A DNA stretch of 64,000 nt from assembly GCF_023954335.1 (NCBI RefSeq), contig NZ_JAMLIE010000002.1, forward strand, positions 124,001-188,000, in the 5' to 3' direction. Positions 24,438 through 34,114 of the stretch are shown here, in pieces. The position numbers and the translations under genes were made by a program. Each line of letters starts with the position of its first letter. Within the stretch, counting starts at the first letter, position 1. The stretch comes from Aquamicrobium sp. GTDB lineage: Bacteria; Pseudomonadota; Alphaproteobacteria; Rhizobiales; Rhizobiaceae. The notes beneath the pieces were generated by a model. It was given only the letters and a program-made list of their open reading frames with translations, was not told the origin of the DNA and made no database searches.

Positions 24438-24465
24438 AAGCCTCGCGCAAGCCATGCGCGTTACC
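24438..24465 (+). promoter_or_regulatory. Candidate flagellar promoter element upstream of motA
   Basis: AAGCCTCGCGCAAG on the plus strand, eight bases, then GTTACC, ending 36 bases before the motA GTG. It faces the opposite way to the DUF1217 element in the same 148-base divergent region, so each operon has its own copy. Confidence 0.5.
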
Positions 24466-24500
24466 CAAGAGGCGCGAAGACGCACAGGAAGGTGGTTCCA

Positions 24501-25361
24501 GTGGGCATTTTGATCGGTTTCGTCGTCATCATCGGCTGCGTGCTCGGCGGCTACATGGCCATGGGCGGGCATCTCGACGTGCTGATGCAGCCCTGGGAGC
24601 TGGTGATCATCGGCGGCGCCGGCGTCGGCGCGTTCCTGATCGCCAACCCGATGTCGACCGTAAAAGACGCCGGCAAGGCGATGATGGAGGCGTTCCGCAA
24701 CCAGGTTCCGAAGGAACAGGACTATCTCGAGACGCTCGGCGTGCTGCACAGCCTGATGCGCGAATTGCGCACCAAGTCGCGCAACGAGGTCGAGGCGCAT
24801 ATCGACAATCCCGACGAATCGCCGATCTTCCAGGCGTTCCCGCTGGTCCTGAAGAACCGCGACCTGACCAACTTCATCTGCGACTACTGCCGCATCATCA
24901 TCATCGGCAACGCCCGTCCCTTCGAGATCGAGGCGCTGATGGACGAGGAAATCCATACCATCAAGCACGACAAGCTGAAGTCCTACAACGCGCTGGTCGT
25001 GCTCGCCGACGCCTTCCCGGCGTTGGGCATCTGCGCCGCGGTCCTCGGCGTCATCAAGGCGATGGGCGCCATCGACCAGTCGCCGGAGATCCTCGGCGGG
25101 CTGGTCGGCGCGGCGCTGGTCGGCACCTTCCTCGGCATCTTCCTGAACTACGCGGTGGTCGCGCCCATCGCCCAGAAGGTCAAGATCGTCCGCGACAAGA
25201 AGAACCGGCTCTACATCATCGTCAAGCAGACGCTGCTCGCCTACATGAACGGCTCGCTGCCGCAGGTCGCGCTGGAGTTCGGCCGCAAGACCATCTCCGC
25301 CTATGACCGCCCGTCGATCGACGCGGTCGAGCAGAGCACCCTCCACGGCAAGGTGGCGTGA
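24501..25361 (+). CDS. motA: Flagellar stator protein MotA (GTG start)
   Basis: MotA is the multi-spanning stator subunit that interacts with FliG. The 286-residue protein begins GILIGFVVIIGCVLGGY and has four membrane segments. A conserved proline lies in PALGICAAVLGVIKAMG (helix 3), and helix 4 is GGLVGAALVGTFLGIFL. The large cytoplasmic loop carries the usual charged residues. The GTG at 24501 is chosen over a GTG nine bases earlier because it matches the family N-terminus and has a GGAAGG site eight bases upstream. motA heads the motA-fliM-fliN-fliG-flhB arm. Confidence 0.96.
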   Translation: MGILIGFVVIIGCVLGGYMAMGGHLDVLMQPWELVIIGGAGVGAFLIANPMSTVKDAGKAMMEAFRNQVPKEQDYLETLGVLHSLMRELRTKSRNEVEAHIDNPDESPIFQAFPLVLKNRDLTNFICDYCRIIIIGNARPFEIEALMDEEIHTIKHDKLKSYNALVVLADAFPALGICAAVLGVIKAMGAIDQSPEILGGLVGAALVGTFLGIFLNYAVVAPIAQKVKIVRDKKNRLYIIVKQTLLAYMNGSLPQVALEFGRKTISAYDRPSIDAVEQSTLHGKVA

Positions 25362-26338
25362 TGGCGCCCCGGTCCGCGCAGAAGCAGAAGCAGCTTCCCG
25401 AGGCCGATTCCGGGGAGCGCGCGGAGCCGCGCAACCCGATCCTCGAACGACTGCTCGGCGACACGGGCGAGCCCGAGCACATCGTGCGTGCCGCGCGCTC
25501 GCTGGGCATGCGGGCGCTGCCGGCCATCCGCGAAAGCCTCAACGAGCAGGTGTCCTACCCGATCGAGATCGAGCTGGAATCGGTGGCGCTGGCGCGCCTT
25601 GCCGACGCCAAGCGCCCAGAGGCGGAGAACGACGCGCTCGTCGTCGCCTCGTCGGCGACTTCGCCCGACGCGCTGATGCTCCTGGCCGATTCCCAGGCCA
25701 TCGCGCTGCTCGTCAGCGCGCTGTTCGGCGGCGACCCGGACATGCGCGTCGCGCCGATCCTGCGGCCGCTGACCATGATCGAGCTGGAGCTGGCCTCCGT
25801 CGTGTTCGAGGCGACGGCGAAGGCGCTCAACGGCTCGGGCGTGCGCGCCCTGTCGATCCGCTTCCCGATGCCCGCCGCGATCTCCGGGCGCGACCTGAAA
25901 AAGCTCGTCATCCGCGACGGGCCGGCCGTGCGGATGACGTTCAAGTTGCTCGCGCCCTCGGGCGAGGGCCAGTTCATCGTCATGATGCCGCAGCGCGTGC
26001 TGCTCTTGCACCGGGGCGACGGCTCGGTAGAGGCCGAGGACAAGGGCGACCAGCAGGCGCTGTGGCATGCGCGCTTCAGCGAGGAGGTCATGCGCTCGGC
26101 CGTCAGGCTGGAAGCGACGGTGCCGCTCGGCCGCCTGACGCTCGGCGACCTGTCGGAGCTCTTCGTCGGGCAGGTCCTCGAAATGCCGGAGGCGGCGCCG
26201 ACCCAGACCACGCTGTCGGCGCACAAGAAGCCGCTGTTCACCTGCGAGTTCGGCAAGCTGGGCCAGAACTTCACGGTCCGCATCACCGAGCCCTTCGACC
26301 AGGGCAAGGAATTCATCGATGGGCTGATGCCGCGCTGA
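25361..26338 (+). CDS. fliM: Flagellar C-ring switch protein FliM
   Basis: FliM is the middle C-ring protein that receives CheY-P. The 325-residue product has a rhizobial-type N-terminus (MAPRSAQKQKQLP), a CheC-like middle domain (GDPDMRVAPILRPLTMIELE), and a C-terminal SpoA domain (VPLGRLTLGDLSELFVGQVL). The ATG overlaps the motA stop as TGATG. An N-terminal CheY-binding peptide is not obvious, and the length is typical. Neighbours fliN and fliG complete the C-ring set. Confidence 0.93.
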   Translation: MAPRSAQKQKQLPEADSGERAEPRNPILERLLGDTGEPEHIVRAARSLGMRALPAIRESLNEQVSYPIEIELESVALARLADAKRPEAENDALVVASSATSPDALMLLADSQAIALLVSALFGGDPDMRVAPILRPLTMIELELASVVFEATAKALNGSGVRALSIRFPMPAAISGRDLKKLVIRDGPAVRMTFKLLAPSGEGQFIVMMPQRVLLLHRGDGSVEAEDKGDQQALWHARFSEEVMRSAVRLEATVPLGRLTLGDLSELFVGQVLEMPEAAPTQTTLSAHKKPLFTCEFGKLGQNFTVRITEPFDQGKEFIDGLMPR

Positions 26339-26371
26339 GGCGCGAAACGCAAGGCCCGCAAGGAGACGAGT

Positions 26372-26890
26372 ATGAGCACACCGCCGCTTCCCGATCTGGA
26401 AACCCTCGGCAATCTCGGCGAGACCGACGCGGCCGGCGGCTTCGGCGATTTTTCCAATCCGCTCGATCTTGGCGCGCTGCCCCCCGGCCTCGGCGGCGGC
26501 GACCCGCAGGAGGACGAGCTGAACCGGGCGATCGAGGAGCTGCGCGGGGTGCTGCACGAGGACAAGGCGGTGGACACGCCGGCCTTCGCGGCGTCCGCGG
26601 CGGCGGCCGATGCCGGCTTGGGGGCGTCGCGGGTCGCCAATCCCGACATCATCATGAACATTCCTGTGGATGTGCAGATCGTCCTCGGCTGCGCCGAAAT
26701 GTCGGTTTCGGAGCTGATGACGCTGGAAAAGGGCTCGACCGTCGCGCTGAACCGCCGTATCGGTGAGCCCGTGGACGTCATGGTCAACGGCCGCAAGATC
26801 GCCTGCGGCGAAATCACGGTGCTGGAGGACGACCCGTCGCGCTTCGGCATCAAGCTGACGCAGATCATCAACGCTTCCAAGCCGGGCTAG
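26372..26890 (+). CDS. fliN: Flagellar C-ring switch protein FliN
   Basis: FliN is the base of the C ring. The 172-residue protein has an acidic Gly/Pro-rich N-terminal extension (1-85) absent from short enterobacterial FliN. A SpoA domain follows (about 90-165) with NIPVDVQIVLGCAEMSV, LEKGSTVALNRRIGEPVDV and GEITVLEDDPSRFGIKL. A strong AAGGAGA ribosome site precedes the ATG. It lies 33 bases after fliM. Confidence 0.96.
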   Translation: MSTPPLPDLETLGNLGETDAAGGFGDFSNPLDLGALPPGLGGGDPQEDELNRAIEELRGVLHEDKAVDTPAFAASAAAADAGLGASRVANPDIIMNIPVDVQIVLGCAEMSVSELMTLEKGSTVALNRRIGEPVDVMVNGRKIACGEITVLEDDPSRFGIKLTQIINASKPG

Positions 26891-26932
26891 GCCGTATATC
26901 CTGTTGCGCAGCGAATCGGGGACAGGGGTGTA

Positions 26933-27943
26933 ATGGGTCCGGAAGGCAAGCTCACCAAGGCGCAGAAGGCGGCCGCCATTCTGGTTGCCATGGGCAAGCC
27001 TTCGGCCGGACGCCTTCTGGGCTTCTTCAAGCATGAGGAGCTGAAGGCGCTGATCGAGGCCGCGCGCAAGCTGCGGACCATTCCCCAGAGCGAGCTGGAG
27101 AACATCGTCGCCGAGTTCGAGGACGAGTTCACCGAAGGCGCGGGCCTGCTCGATTCCGGCGACCAGATGGACACGATCCTCAACGAGTCGCTGTCGCCCG
27201 AGGAAATCAGCGTCCTGATGGGCTGGAGCAAGCCGTCGCTGATGAGCGACGAGGCGCCGCCGATCTGGCCGGAGCTGACCGAGCTGGAGCCGGCGCGGCT
27301 CGGCGCGCTGTTGCGCGACGAGCATCCGCAGACCATCGCGATGATCTTCTCCAACCTCGAATCCCAGCCGGCGGCCAACGCGCTGCTCACCTTCGACAAG
27401 CCGCTGCGCAACGAGGTCCTGAAGCGGATGCTGTCGATGACGACGGTGCAGCCGGCGGCCAAGCAGCTGGTCGAGAACCAGCTGCGCAAGCGCCTCGCCG
27501 CCGACGCCAACGGCAAGGACGTCTCCGCCAGCCAGACGCGGGTGGCGAACCTCCTCAACGAGCTCGACAAGGACGTGCTGGACGAGCTGGTCTCCGACCT
27601 CGAAACCAGCGGGGCCGAGGGCATCGACCAGGTCAAGGCGCGGCTGTTCAGCTTCGACGACATCGTGCTTCTCGACCAGAAGTCGCGCGTCACGCTGTTC
27701 GACGGGCTGTCGACCGAGCTCGTCACGCTGGCGCTGCGCGGGGCCGAAGCCGACCTTGCCGAAGCCGTGCTTTCCGCCATCGGCGCGCGCTCGCGCCGCA
27801 TGATCGAATCCGAGCTGACCATCCCGGCCGATTCGGCGACCCCGGCCGAGATCGCCAAGGCGCGCAAGCGCATCGCCGCGACGGCCATCGGGCTGGCCGC
27901 CACCGGCGCGCTCGAACTGCCTGCCATGCAGGACGCCGCCTGA
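26933..27943 (+). CDS. fliG: Flagellar rotor protein FliG
   Basis: FliG links the MS ring to the switch and generates torque with MotA. The 336-residue protein has the FliG N-terminal domain (LTKAQKAAAILVAMGKPSAG), a middle domain with LLRDEHPQTIAMIFSNLE, and a C-terminal domain (FDDIVLLDQKSRVTLFDGL) with the torque-helix charges. It follows fliN by 42 bases and precedes flhB by 22. The length is normal. Confidence 0.97.
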   Translation: MGPEGKLTKAQKAAAILVAMGKPSAGRLLGFFKHEELKALIEAARKLRTIPQSELENIVAEFEDEFTEGAGLLDSGDQMDTILNESLSPEEISVLMGWSKPSLMSDEAPPIWPELTELEPARLGALLRDEHPQTIAMIFSNLESQPAANALLTFDKPLRNEVLKRMLSMTTVQPAAKQLVENQLRKRLAADANGKDVSASQTRVANLLNELDKDVLDELVSDLETSGAEGIDQVKARLFSFDDIVLLDQKSRVTLFDGLSTELVTLALRGAEADLAEAVLSAIGARSRRMIESELTIPADSATPAEIAKARKRIAATAIGLAATGALELPAMQDAA

Positions 27944-27965
27944 TCCCTCCTGAACGGAGCGCTCC

Positions 27966-29057
27966 ATGGCCGAGCAGTCGGACAAGGACAGCAAGACAGA
28001 GGAAGCCACCGAGAAGAAGGTCCGCGACTCTGTCGAGAAGGGGCAGGTCCCCTTCGCCAAGGAAGTCTCGGTCGTCGGCTCCTTCCTCGCGATCCTTGTG
28101 TTCCTCGTCTTCCTCGCCGAGCCGCGCGCCATCGAGCTGGGCGGGTTCCTGTCGATGTTCATCGAGCGGCCGGAAAGCTGGACGCTGGCCAGCGAGCACG
28201 ACGCGGTGCTGCTCTACCGGCAGGTGTTCCTCGAGATCGTCAAGCCGCTCGCCGGGCTGATGGCGCTGCTGATCGGCGCCGGAATTGCCGGCTCGATCCT
28301 GCAGAACATGCCGCGCATGGTCCTCGACCGGGTGCAGCCCAAGCTGTCGCGCATCTCGCTCAAGCAGGGCTGGGGCCGGCTGTTCGGCCAGAAGGGGCTG
28401 GCCGAGTTCGCCAAGTCGCTGGGCAAGCTGGTCCTCGCCGGCGTGGTGCTGGCCTTCGCCATGCGCGGGGCGCAGACCGAGCTTCTCGCCGGGATGATCA
28501 CCCAGCCCGAGGCGTTCGGCGCGGTGATCCGCGACATCGCCATCGAGATCGTCGTCGCCATCACCGCGATCATGGTCGTCATCGCGGTGGCGGACCTCTT
28601 GTGGTCGCGCTTCAGCTGGCGGCAGGACCTGCGCATGACCAAGCAGGAGGTCAAGGACGAGATGAAGCAGGCGGAGGGCGACCCGATCATGCGCTCGCGG
28701 CTGCGCTCGCTCCAGCGCGACCGCGCCCGCCGGCGCATGATGGCCGATGTGCCCAAGGCGACGCTGGTGATCGCCAACCCGACTCACTACGCCATTGCCC
28801 TGCGCTACGTGCGCGAGGAGACCGCCGCGCCAGTCGTCGTCGCCAAGGGGCAGGACCTCGTGGCGCTGAAGATCAGGGAGATCGCCGAGGCCAACGACAT
28901 CCCCGTCTTCGAGGACGTGGCGCTCGCGCGCTCCATGTACAGTCAAGTTTCGGTGGATAGTATGATCCCACCTCAGTTCTACCAGGCCGTGGCGGAACTG
29001 GTTCGCGTACTCTATACGAGCAAGGCAGGGCCCGCTGCGGGCAAGGTGACATCATGA
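27966..29057 (+). CDS. flhB: Flagellar export gate protein FlhB
   Basis: FlhB controls export specificity by autocleavage. The 363-residue protein begins with the typical DKDSKTEEATEKKVRDSVEKG, has four membrane segments, and then a cytoplasmic domain with the NPTH autocleavage motif (271-274) followed by YAIALRY. It works with FliK (encoded at 4329-5705) to switch from hook to filament export. Its stop overlaps the next gene as ATGA. Confidence 0.97.
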   Translation: MAEQSDKDSKTEEATEKKVRDSVEKGQVPFAKEVSVVGSFLAILVFLVFLAEPRAIELGGFLSMFIERPESWTLASEHDAVLLYRQVFLEIVKPLAGLMALLIGAGIAGSILQNMPRMVLDRVQPKLSRISLKQGWGRLFGQKGLAEFAKSLGKLVLAGVVLAFAMRGAQTELLAGMITQPEAFGAVIRDIAIEIVVAITAIMVVIAVADLLWSRFSWRQDLRMTKQEVKDEMKQAEGDPIMRSRLRSLQRDRARRRMMADVPKATLVIANPTHYAIALRYVREETAAPVVVAKGQDLVALKIREIAEANDIPVFEDVALARSMYSQVSVDSMIPPQFYQAVAELVRVLYTSKAGPAAGKVTS

Positions 29058-29488
29058 ACCGGCAGCCCCATACGTCGACCCGCGAGGTCATCGTCGCCAA
29101 CGCGATCGGAGAGGTCGTCAGGGAACTGCGCATGGTCGATGTCGGCGACTACATCGCCTATATCCGCCTCGAGCGCCTGGCTTCCATCGCCGATCTCGTC
29201 GACAGCGCGGCGGAGCTCTATTTCCAGCCGGGCACGCTTCGGCTCGGCCATGGCGGCGAGGCGCATGTCGCGTGGGAAGGTCCGCCGCGCATCGTCCTCG
29301 ACCTCGAACTGCGCCCGACCGGCGTCACCGTCTATTTCGCGCTGACGCTGACGGCGCGCAAGGCTTCGGTCGAGGTCAACTACGTCGCCTTCGACAAGCC
29401 GGCGGCCGACCCGGCCGAGAATGACGGTTTCCTCGAGCGGGCGCTGGAGCATTCCCGCATCCGCCGCTCGGAGCCGGTGGCGACGTAA
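29054..29488 (+). CDS. Small conserved flagellar-cluster protein of unknown function
   Basis: The function is unknown. The 144-residue soluble protein has no signal peptide or membrane helix. It has a central predicted beta-rich part (TLRLGHGGEAHVAWEGPPRI, VLDLELRPTGVTVYFALTL, ASVEVNYVAF) preceded by a helix-forming segment (LERLASIADLVDSAAELYF). The ATG overlaps the flhB stop by four bases, so it is co-translated with the flagellar arm. Genes in this place are recalled between flhB and visR in other rhizobia. It could be a regulatory or assembly factor; nothing in the sequence decides. Confidence 0.8.
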   Translation: MNRQPHTSTREVIVANAIGEVVRELRMVDVGDYIAYIRLERLASIADLVDSAAELYFQPGTLRLGHGGEAHVAWEGPPRIVLDLELRPTGVTVYFALTLTARKASVEVNYVAFDKPAADPAENDGFLERALEHSRIRRSEPVAT

Positions 29489-29512
29489 AGGCAAGCCCCC
29501 GAAATCAACGGC

Positions 29513-30277
29513 TCAGTCGATCAGGCCGCCGCGCAGCGCCTTCGCCACCGCATGGATGCGGTTGACCGCGTTCAGCTTGTGAGCTGAGCTGGTCAGGTAC
29601 TGATTGGCGGTGTGGACGGAGAGGCTGAGCTCGGTGGCGATCTCCTCGCTGGTGAAGCCCTGCGCGGTCAGGCGCAGGCATTCGATCTCGCGCTTGGACA
29701 TCGACGGCAGCGGCGGGTTCCCGAGCGGGCGCTGGCGCGCCACCTCGACGAACAGCGCGAAGCATGCCGCATGTGCCTCGCAGAGCGCGCCGGTGTCGAG
29801 CGCGAGCGCCGCGCCGTAGAAGGCGACGATGCCGGCGCGGCCGTTCTCCTGCGCGACGGGAAAGAGGATGCCGGGCTGGTCGGCAAGGGCGGTCTCAATG
29901 AGCGGGCTTTCCACCTCGCGCGCCCAGAAAAGCGCGTCCGCGTCGAGGACGAGGGGCGCGCCTTCCGCCCGCCACCACAAGGGCGCAGCGCTCGCCGCCG
30001 CGGATCGCGCAAGGCGCTCCGCAGAGGGGGACGACAGCGCCCGCGACAGTGCCGACACGCCCGGAAAGGCGCTGTCGAAGACCGGCGCGAGGCGGCGCGC
30101 CTCGCCCTGTGCGGCGGTGAACAGCAGGCTGAAGCCGGCGGCGCCGATGCCGGCGGCCAGCGCGCGGCAACGCAGCACCGCCTCGGGCAGCGAGGCGACG
30201 GGCTCGCGGATTTCGGTTTCGTGCGCCGGGTGCCAGGCCTCGGCGACGGTCGTTGCTTGTGTCTCGCGCAGCATCAT
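29513..30277 (-). CDS. visR: LuxR-type motility regulator VisR
   Basis: VisN and VisR form the LuxR-type heteromer at the top of the rhizobial motility hierarchy, controlling rem/ftcR. The 254-residue protein begins MMLRETQATTVAEAW, has a GAF/autoinducer-like N-terminal domain without known ligand, and a C-terminal LuxR helix-turn-helix (MSKREIECLRLTAQGFTSEE to LNAVNRIHAVAKAL). The ATG at 30277 overlaps the visN stop as ATGA. Assignment as VisR rather than VisN rests on being second in the pair, as in Sinorhizobium. Confidence 0.88.
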   Translation of the reverse strand: MMLRETQATTVAEAWHPAHETEIREPVASLPEAVLRCRALAAGIGAAGFSLLFTAAQGEARRLAPVFDSAFPGVSALSRALSSPSAERLARSAAASAAPLWWRAEGAPLVLDADALFWAREVESPLIETALADQPGILFPVAQENGRAGIVAFYGAALALDTGALCEAHAACFALFVEVARQRPLGNPPLPSMSKREIECLRLTAQGFTSEEIATELSLSVHTANQYLTSSAHKLNAVNRIHAVAKALRGGLID

Positions 30278-30969
30278 ATGACTCCGCTTCTGATCGCGGT
30301 CGCGATCGCCATCGCCCGGTTGCTCGCGCCGAATTTCTGGATGGCGTGGGCGACATAGCTGTTGATGGTGTTGGAGGAGACGCCGAGGATCAGGGCGATC
30401 TCTTCCGTGGTCTTGCCCTCGGAAACCCATTTCAGGCATTCGCGCTGGCGCTCGGAGAGGACGCCGGCCAGCGCCGGCTCCTGCGCCGTCGCGCTGAGAT
30501 AGCCGTCGAGCGCGTAGCTGCACATCATGCTGGCGCGGGCGAGCGCGGCCGGGTCGGTCGCGCCGCAGCGAGGGGCGCTGAACAGGGCGAAGACGGTGCG
30601 CCCGCGCACGCTCAGCCGGCGGGCGAACATCTCGGCATGGCCGTAGTCGCGAAGGACGAGCCGCTGCATGGGGGAAAGGAACGGGGCGGGATCGGGCAGG
30701 GCGCGCGGCGTCTCGCCGAGGCCGGCGGCATAGCCGCTCTCGATGATCTCGAAGATGCCTTCGCCGCCCAGTTCCTCGAGCGCGTCGTAGATCCAGTCGG
30801 AGGCGAGGATGCGCAAGCCCTTGGGGCCGCGCTCGACGGCGGGCTCGACCAGCAGGTAGGACCGCGCGCCGATCTCGGCGCAGACCCGCTTCATCAGGCG
30901 GGAAAGGTCGGTCCGGCCGTGGATCCGCCCGGCTCCGTCCTGCCCTTCTCTTGTCGGCGCGAGATGCAT
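30274..30969 (-). CDS. visN: LuxR-type motility regulator VisN
   Basis: Partner of VisR. The 231-residue protein starts MHLAPTREGQDGAGRI, has an N-terminal sensing domain (IGARSYLLVEPAVE, ALEELGGEGIFEIIESGYAAG), and a C-terminal LuxR helix-turn-helix (LSERQRECLKWVSEGKTTEE to FGASNRAMAIATAI). A longer frame to 31161 adds a basic, unlikely N-terminus, so the start at 30969 is preferred, though its ribosome site is weak. The pair sits next to the flagellar cluster, as in Sinorhizobium. Confidence 0.87.
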   Translation of the reverse strand: MHLAPTREGQDGAGRIHGRTDLSRLMKRVCAEIGARSYLLVEPAVERGPKGLRILASDWIYDALEELGGEGIFEIIESGYAAGLGETPRALPDPAPFLSPMQRLVLRDYGHAEMFARRLSVRGRTVFALFSAPRCGATDPAALARASMMCSYALDGYLSATAQEPALAGVLSERQRECLKWVSEGKTTEEIALILGVSSNTINSYVAHAIQKFGASNRAMAIATAIRSGVI

Positions 30970-31331
30970 CGTCGGCTTTCGGTTCGCGGCCTCGCCCGGC
31001 GCATGGTCCGGATCGCGGCCGACAATGAACGTTTCGCCCGCGCGGCTGCACGGGAGAGTGAACTCGACAACACGAATCGACGCGCGCCCGCGGGACCGCA
31101 GGCCACTTCGACGACGCCACCAGACAATTACGAACAGAATAACGGAAGGAACATCCGCCACGCCCCGAAACGGGGCTACTCAAGGCAAGAGAAAGGGTGA
31201 ACTCAACACCGGAGGCACGCATTTCAACGGACGCCCAGTCCCCGAATCACCCTCCTCCGCTCAGGTCCACCTACCCGCAAATTGATATGTATCCATTTGA
31301 TTCGCGTCAAGATTCCCCGGAATCATTCGCG
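30970..31331. other. Gene-free region upstream of visN
   Basis: No convincing gene is seen between visN and the lpdV terminator. It contains a GCCCCG-AAA-CGGGGC hairpin (31162-31176) about 190 bases before visN and the short inverted repeat GATTCC-CC-GGAATC (31311-31324). It is AT-richer near 31285-31330 and presumably holds the visNR promoter. No CGCAAG flagellar element was found here, consistent with VisNR acting above FtcR. Confidence 0.6.
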
Positions 31332-31362
31332 AAAAAACTTTGCGCCCGGCGGGGGCGCAAAG
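31332..31362 (-). terminator. Rho-independent terminator of the bkd-lpd operon
   Basis: A ten-bp stem (CTTTGCGCCC at 31338-31347 with GGGCGCAAAG at 31353-31362) and a five-base loop, followed on the minus strand by six T (plus-strand A run 31332-31337). It lies 30 bases after the lpdV stop. Confidence 0.9.
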
Positions 31363-31391
31363 CGGCAGGCCTGGATGGGCGTCGGCAGGCG

Positions 31392-32789
<1,398 letters not shown>

Positions 32790-32793
32790 GGGA

Positions 32794-34110
32794 TCAGCTC
32801 TCGACAAAGATCAGGGCCGGCGTCTCGATCAGCGTCTTCAGGCGCTGGACGAACACGGCCGCGTCCCAGCCGTCGACCACGCGATGGTCGAAGGAGGAGG
32901 ACAGGTTCATCATCTTGCGCGGCACGAACTGCGTGCCGTCCCACATCGGCCGGACCATCATCTTGTTGACGCCGACGATGGCGACTTCCGGGTGGTTGAT
33001 TACCGGGGTGGTGGCGACACCGCCGAGCGCGCCGAGCGAGGTGATGGTGATGGTCGAGCCGGAAAGCTCCTCGCGCGTCGCCGTGCCGGAGCGGGCGGCC
33101 TCGGCCAGCCGGCCGATCTCGGCCGCGCAATCCCACAGGTCGCGCGCCTCGGCATGGCGCAGCACCGGCACGACGAGGCCGGAGGGCGTCTGCGCAGCGA
33201 TGCCGATATGGACGCCGCCGTGGCGGTGGACGATGCCGGCCTCGTCGTCATAGATCGCGTTGATCTGCGGCTGCTCGGCCACGGCCCTGACGATGGCGCG
33301 GGCGAGGAAGGGCAGGAGCGTCAGCTTCGCTTGTTCGGGGCGCTTCTCGGCGTTCAGCTTGCCGCGCAAATCCTCCAGCGCGCCGACATCGACCTCCTCG
33401 ACATAGGTGATGTGCGGGATGCGCGCCTTGGCGATCTGCATCTTCTCGGCGATGCGGCGGCGCAGGCCGACGACCTTGATTTCATCGACGGACGTGTTCG
33501 GCCTGAGGCCGGCCGCGGCGGGGGCGCTGCCGCGGGCGATGAACGCGTCGAGATCGTCATGGCTGATGCGCCCGGCCGGGCCGCTGCCGGCGACCTGCCG
33601 CAAATCGACCCCGGCCTCGCGCGCCCTCAGGCGCACGGCGGGCGAGGCGAGCGGCCGCTCGCCCTCCGGGCGCGGCGCGCCGGTGGCTGCCGGGGCCGGC
33701 GCGGGTTTCTTCGCAGGAGCCGCCGGCTTCTCGGCCTGCGCGGGCTCCCTGGGCTTCTCGATCTTTTCGGCCGGCGGGGCCGGAAGCGTCTCGCCCTCAG
33801 GCGCCATGCCCTCGGCGATCGGCGCCTCGCCCTGGCCGTCATCCATCGGCGTCGGCGCCGGCGCGTCGCCGGCGATCTCGATCTTCACCAAGGCCGAGCC
33901 GACGGCGACGGTGTCGCCGATTTCCGCGCCCAGCCACGACACCTTGCCGTCGACGGGCGAGGGGATTTCCACCGTCGCCTTGTCGGTCATCACCGCGGCG
34001 AGGATCGCGTCCTCGCGCACGAGATCGCCGACCGCGACGTGCCATTCGACCAGCTCGGCCTCGGCGACGCCTTCGCCGACATCGGGCATCTTGATGACGT
34101 GTTCGGCCAT
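32794..34110 (-). CDS. bkdB: Branched-chain 2-oxoacid dehydrogenase E2 (dihydrolipoamide acyltransferase)
   Basis: E2 carries the acyl group from E1 to CoA. The 438-residue protein has one lipoyl domain (1-77) with the lipoyl-lysine motif MTDKATVEI, and a Pro/Ala/Lys linker. A peripheral-subunit binding domain follows (about 150-190, SPAVRLRAREAGVDL). The catalytic acyltransferase domain ends with the active-site motif SSFDHRVVDGWDAA. It follows E1-beta by four bases. Domain order and operon context fit branched-chain E2. Confidence 0.94.
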   Translation of the reverse strand: MAEHVIKMPDVGEGVAEAELVEWHVAVGDLVREDAILAAVMTDKATVEIPSPVDGKVSWLGAEIGDTVAVGSALVKIEIAGDAPAPTPMDDGQGEAPIAEGMAPEGETLPAPPAEKIEKPREPAQAEKPAAPAKKPAPAPAATGAPRPEGERPLASPAVRLRAREAGVDLRQVAGSGPAGRISHDDLDAFIARGSAPAAAGLRPNTSVDEIKVVGLRRRIAEKMQIAKARIPHITYVEEVDVGALEDLRGKLNAEKRPEQAKLTLLPFLARAIVRAVAEQPQINAIYDDEAGIVHRHGGVHIGIAAQTPSGLVVPVLRHAEARDLWDCAAEIGRLAEAARSGTATREELSGSTITITSLGALGGVATTPVINHPEVAIVGVNKMMVRPMWDGTQFVPRKMMNLSSSFDHRVVDGWDAAVFVQRLKTLIETPALIFVES

Positions 34111-34114
34111 TCCT

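Noticed and set aside
25301..28162. 953-codon minus-strand open frame opposite fliM, fliN and fliG
   Set aside because: Antisense shadow of well-identified genes with no domain signature.
31261..31391. Short open frames downstream of lpdV
   Set aside because: They are read-through of the lpdV shadow and overlap a strong terminator; no ribosome site or family resemblance.
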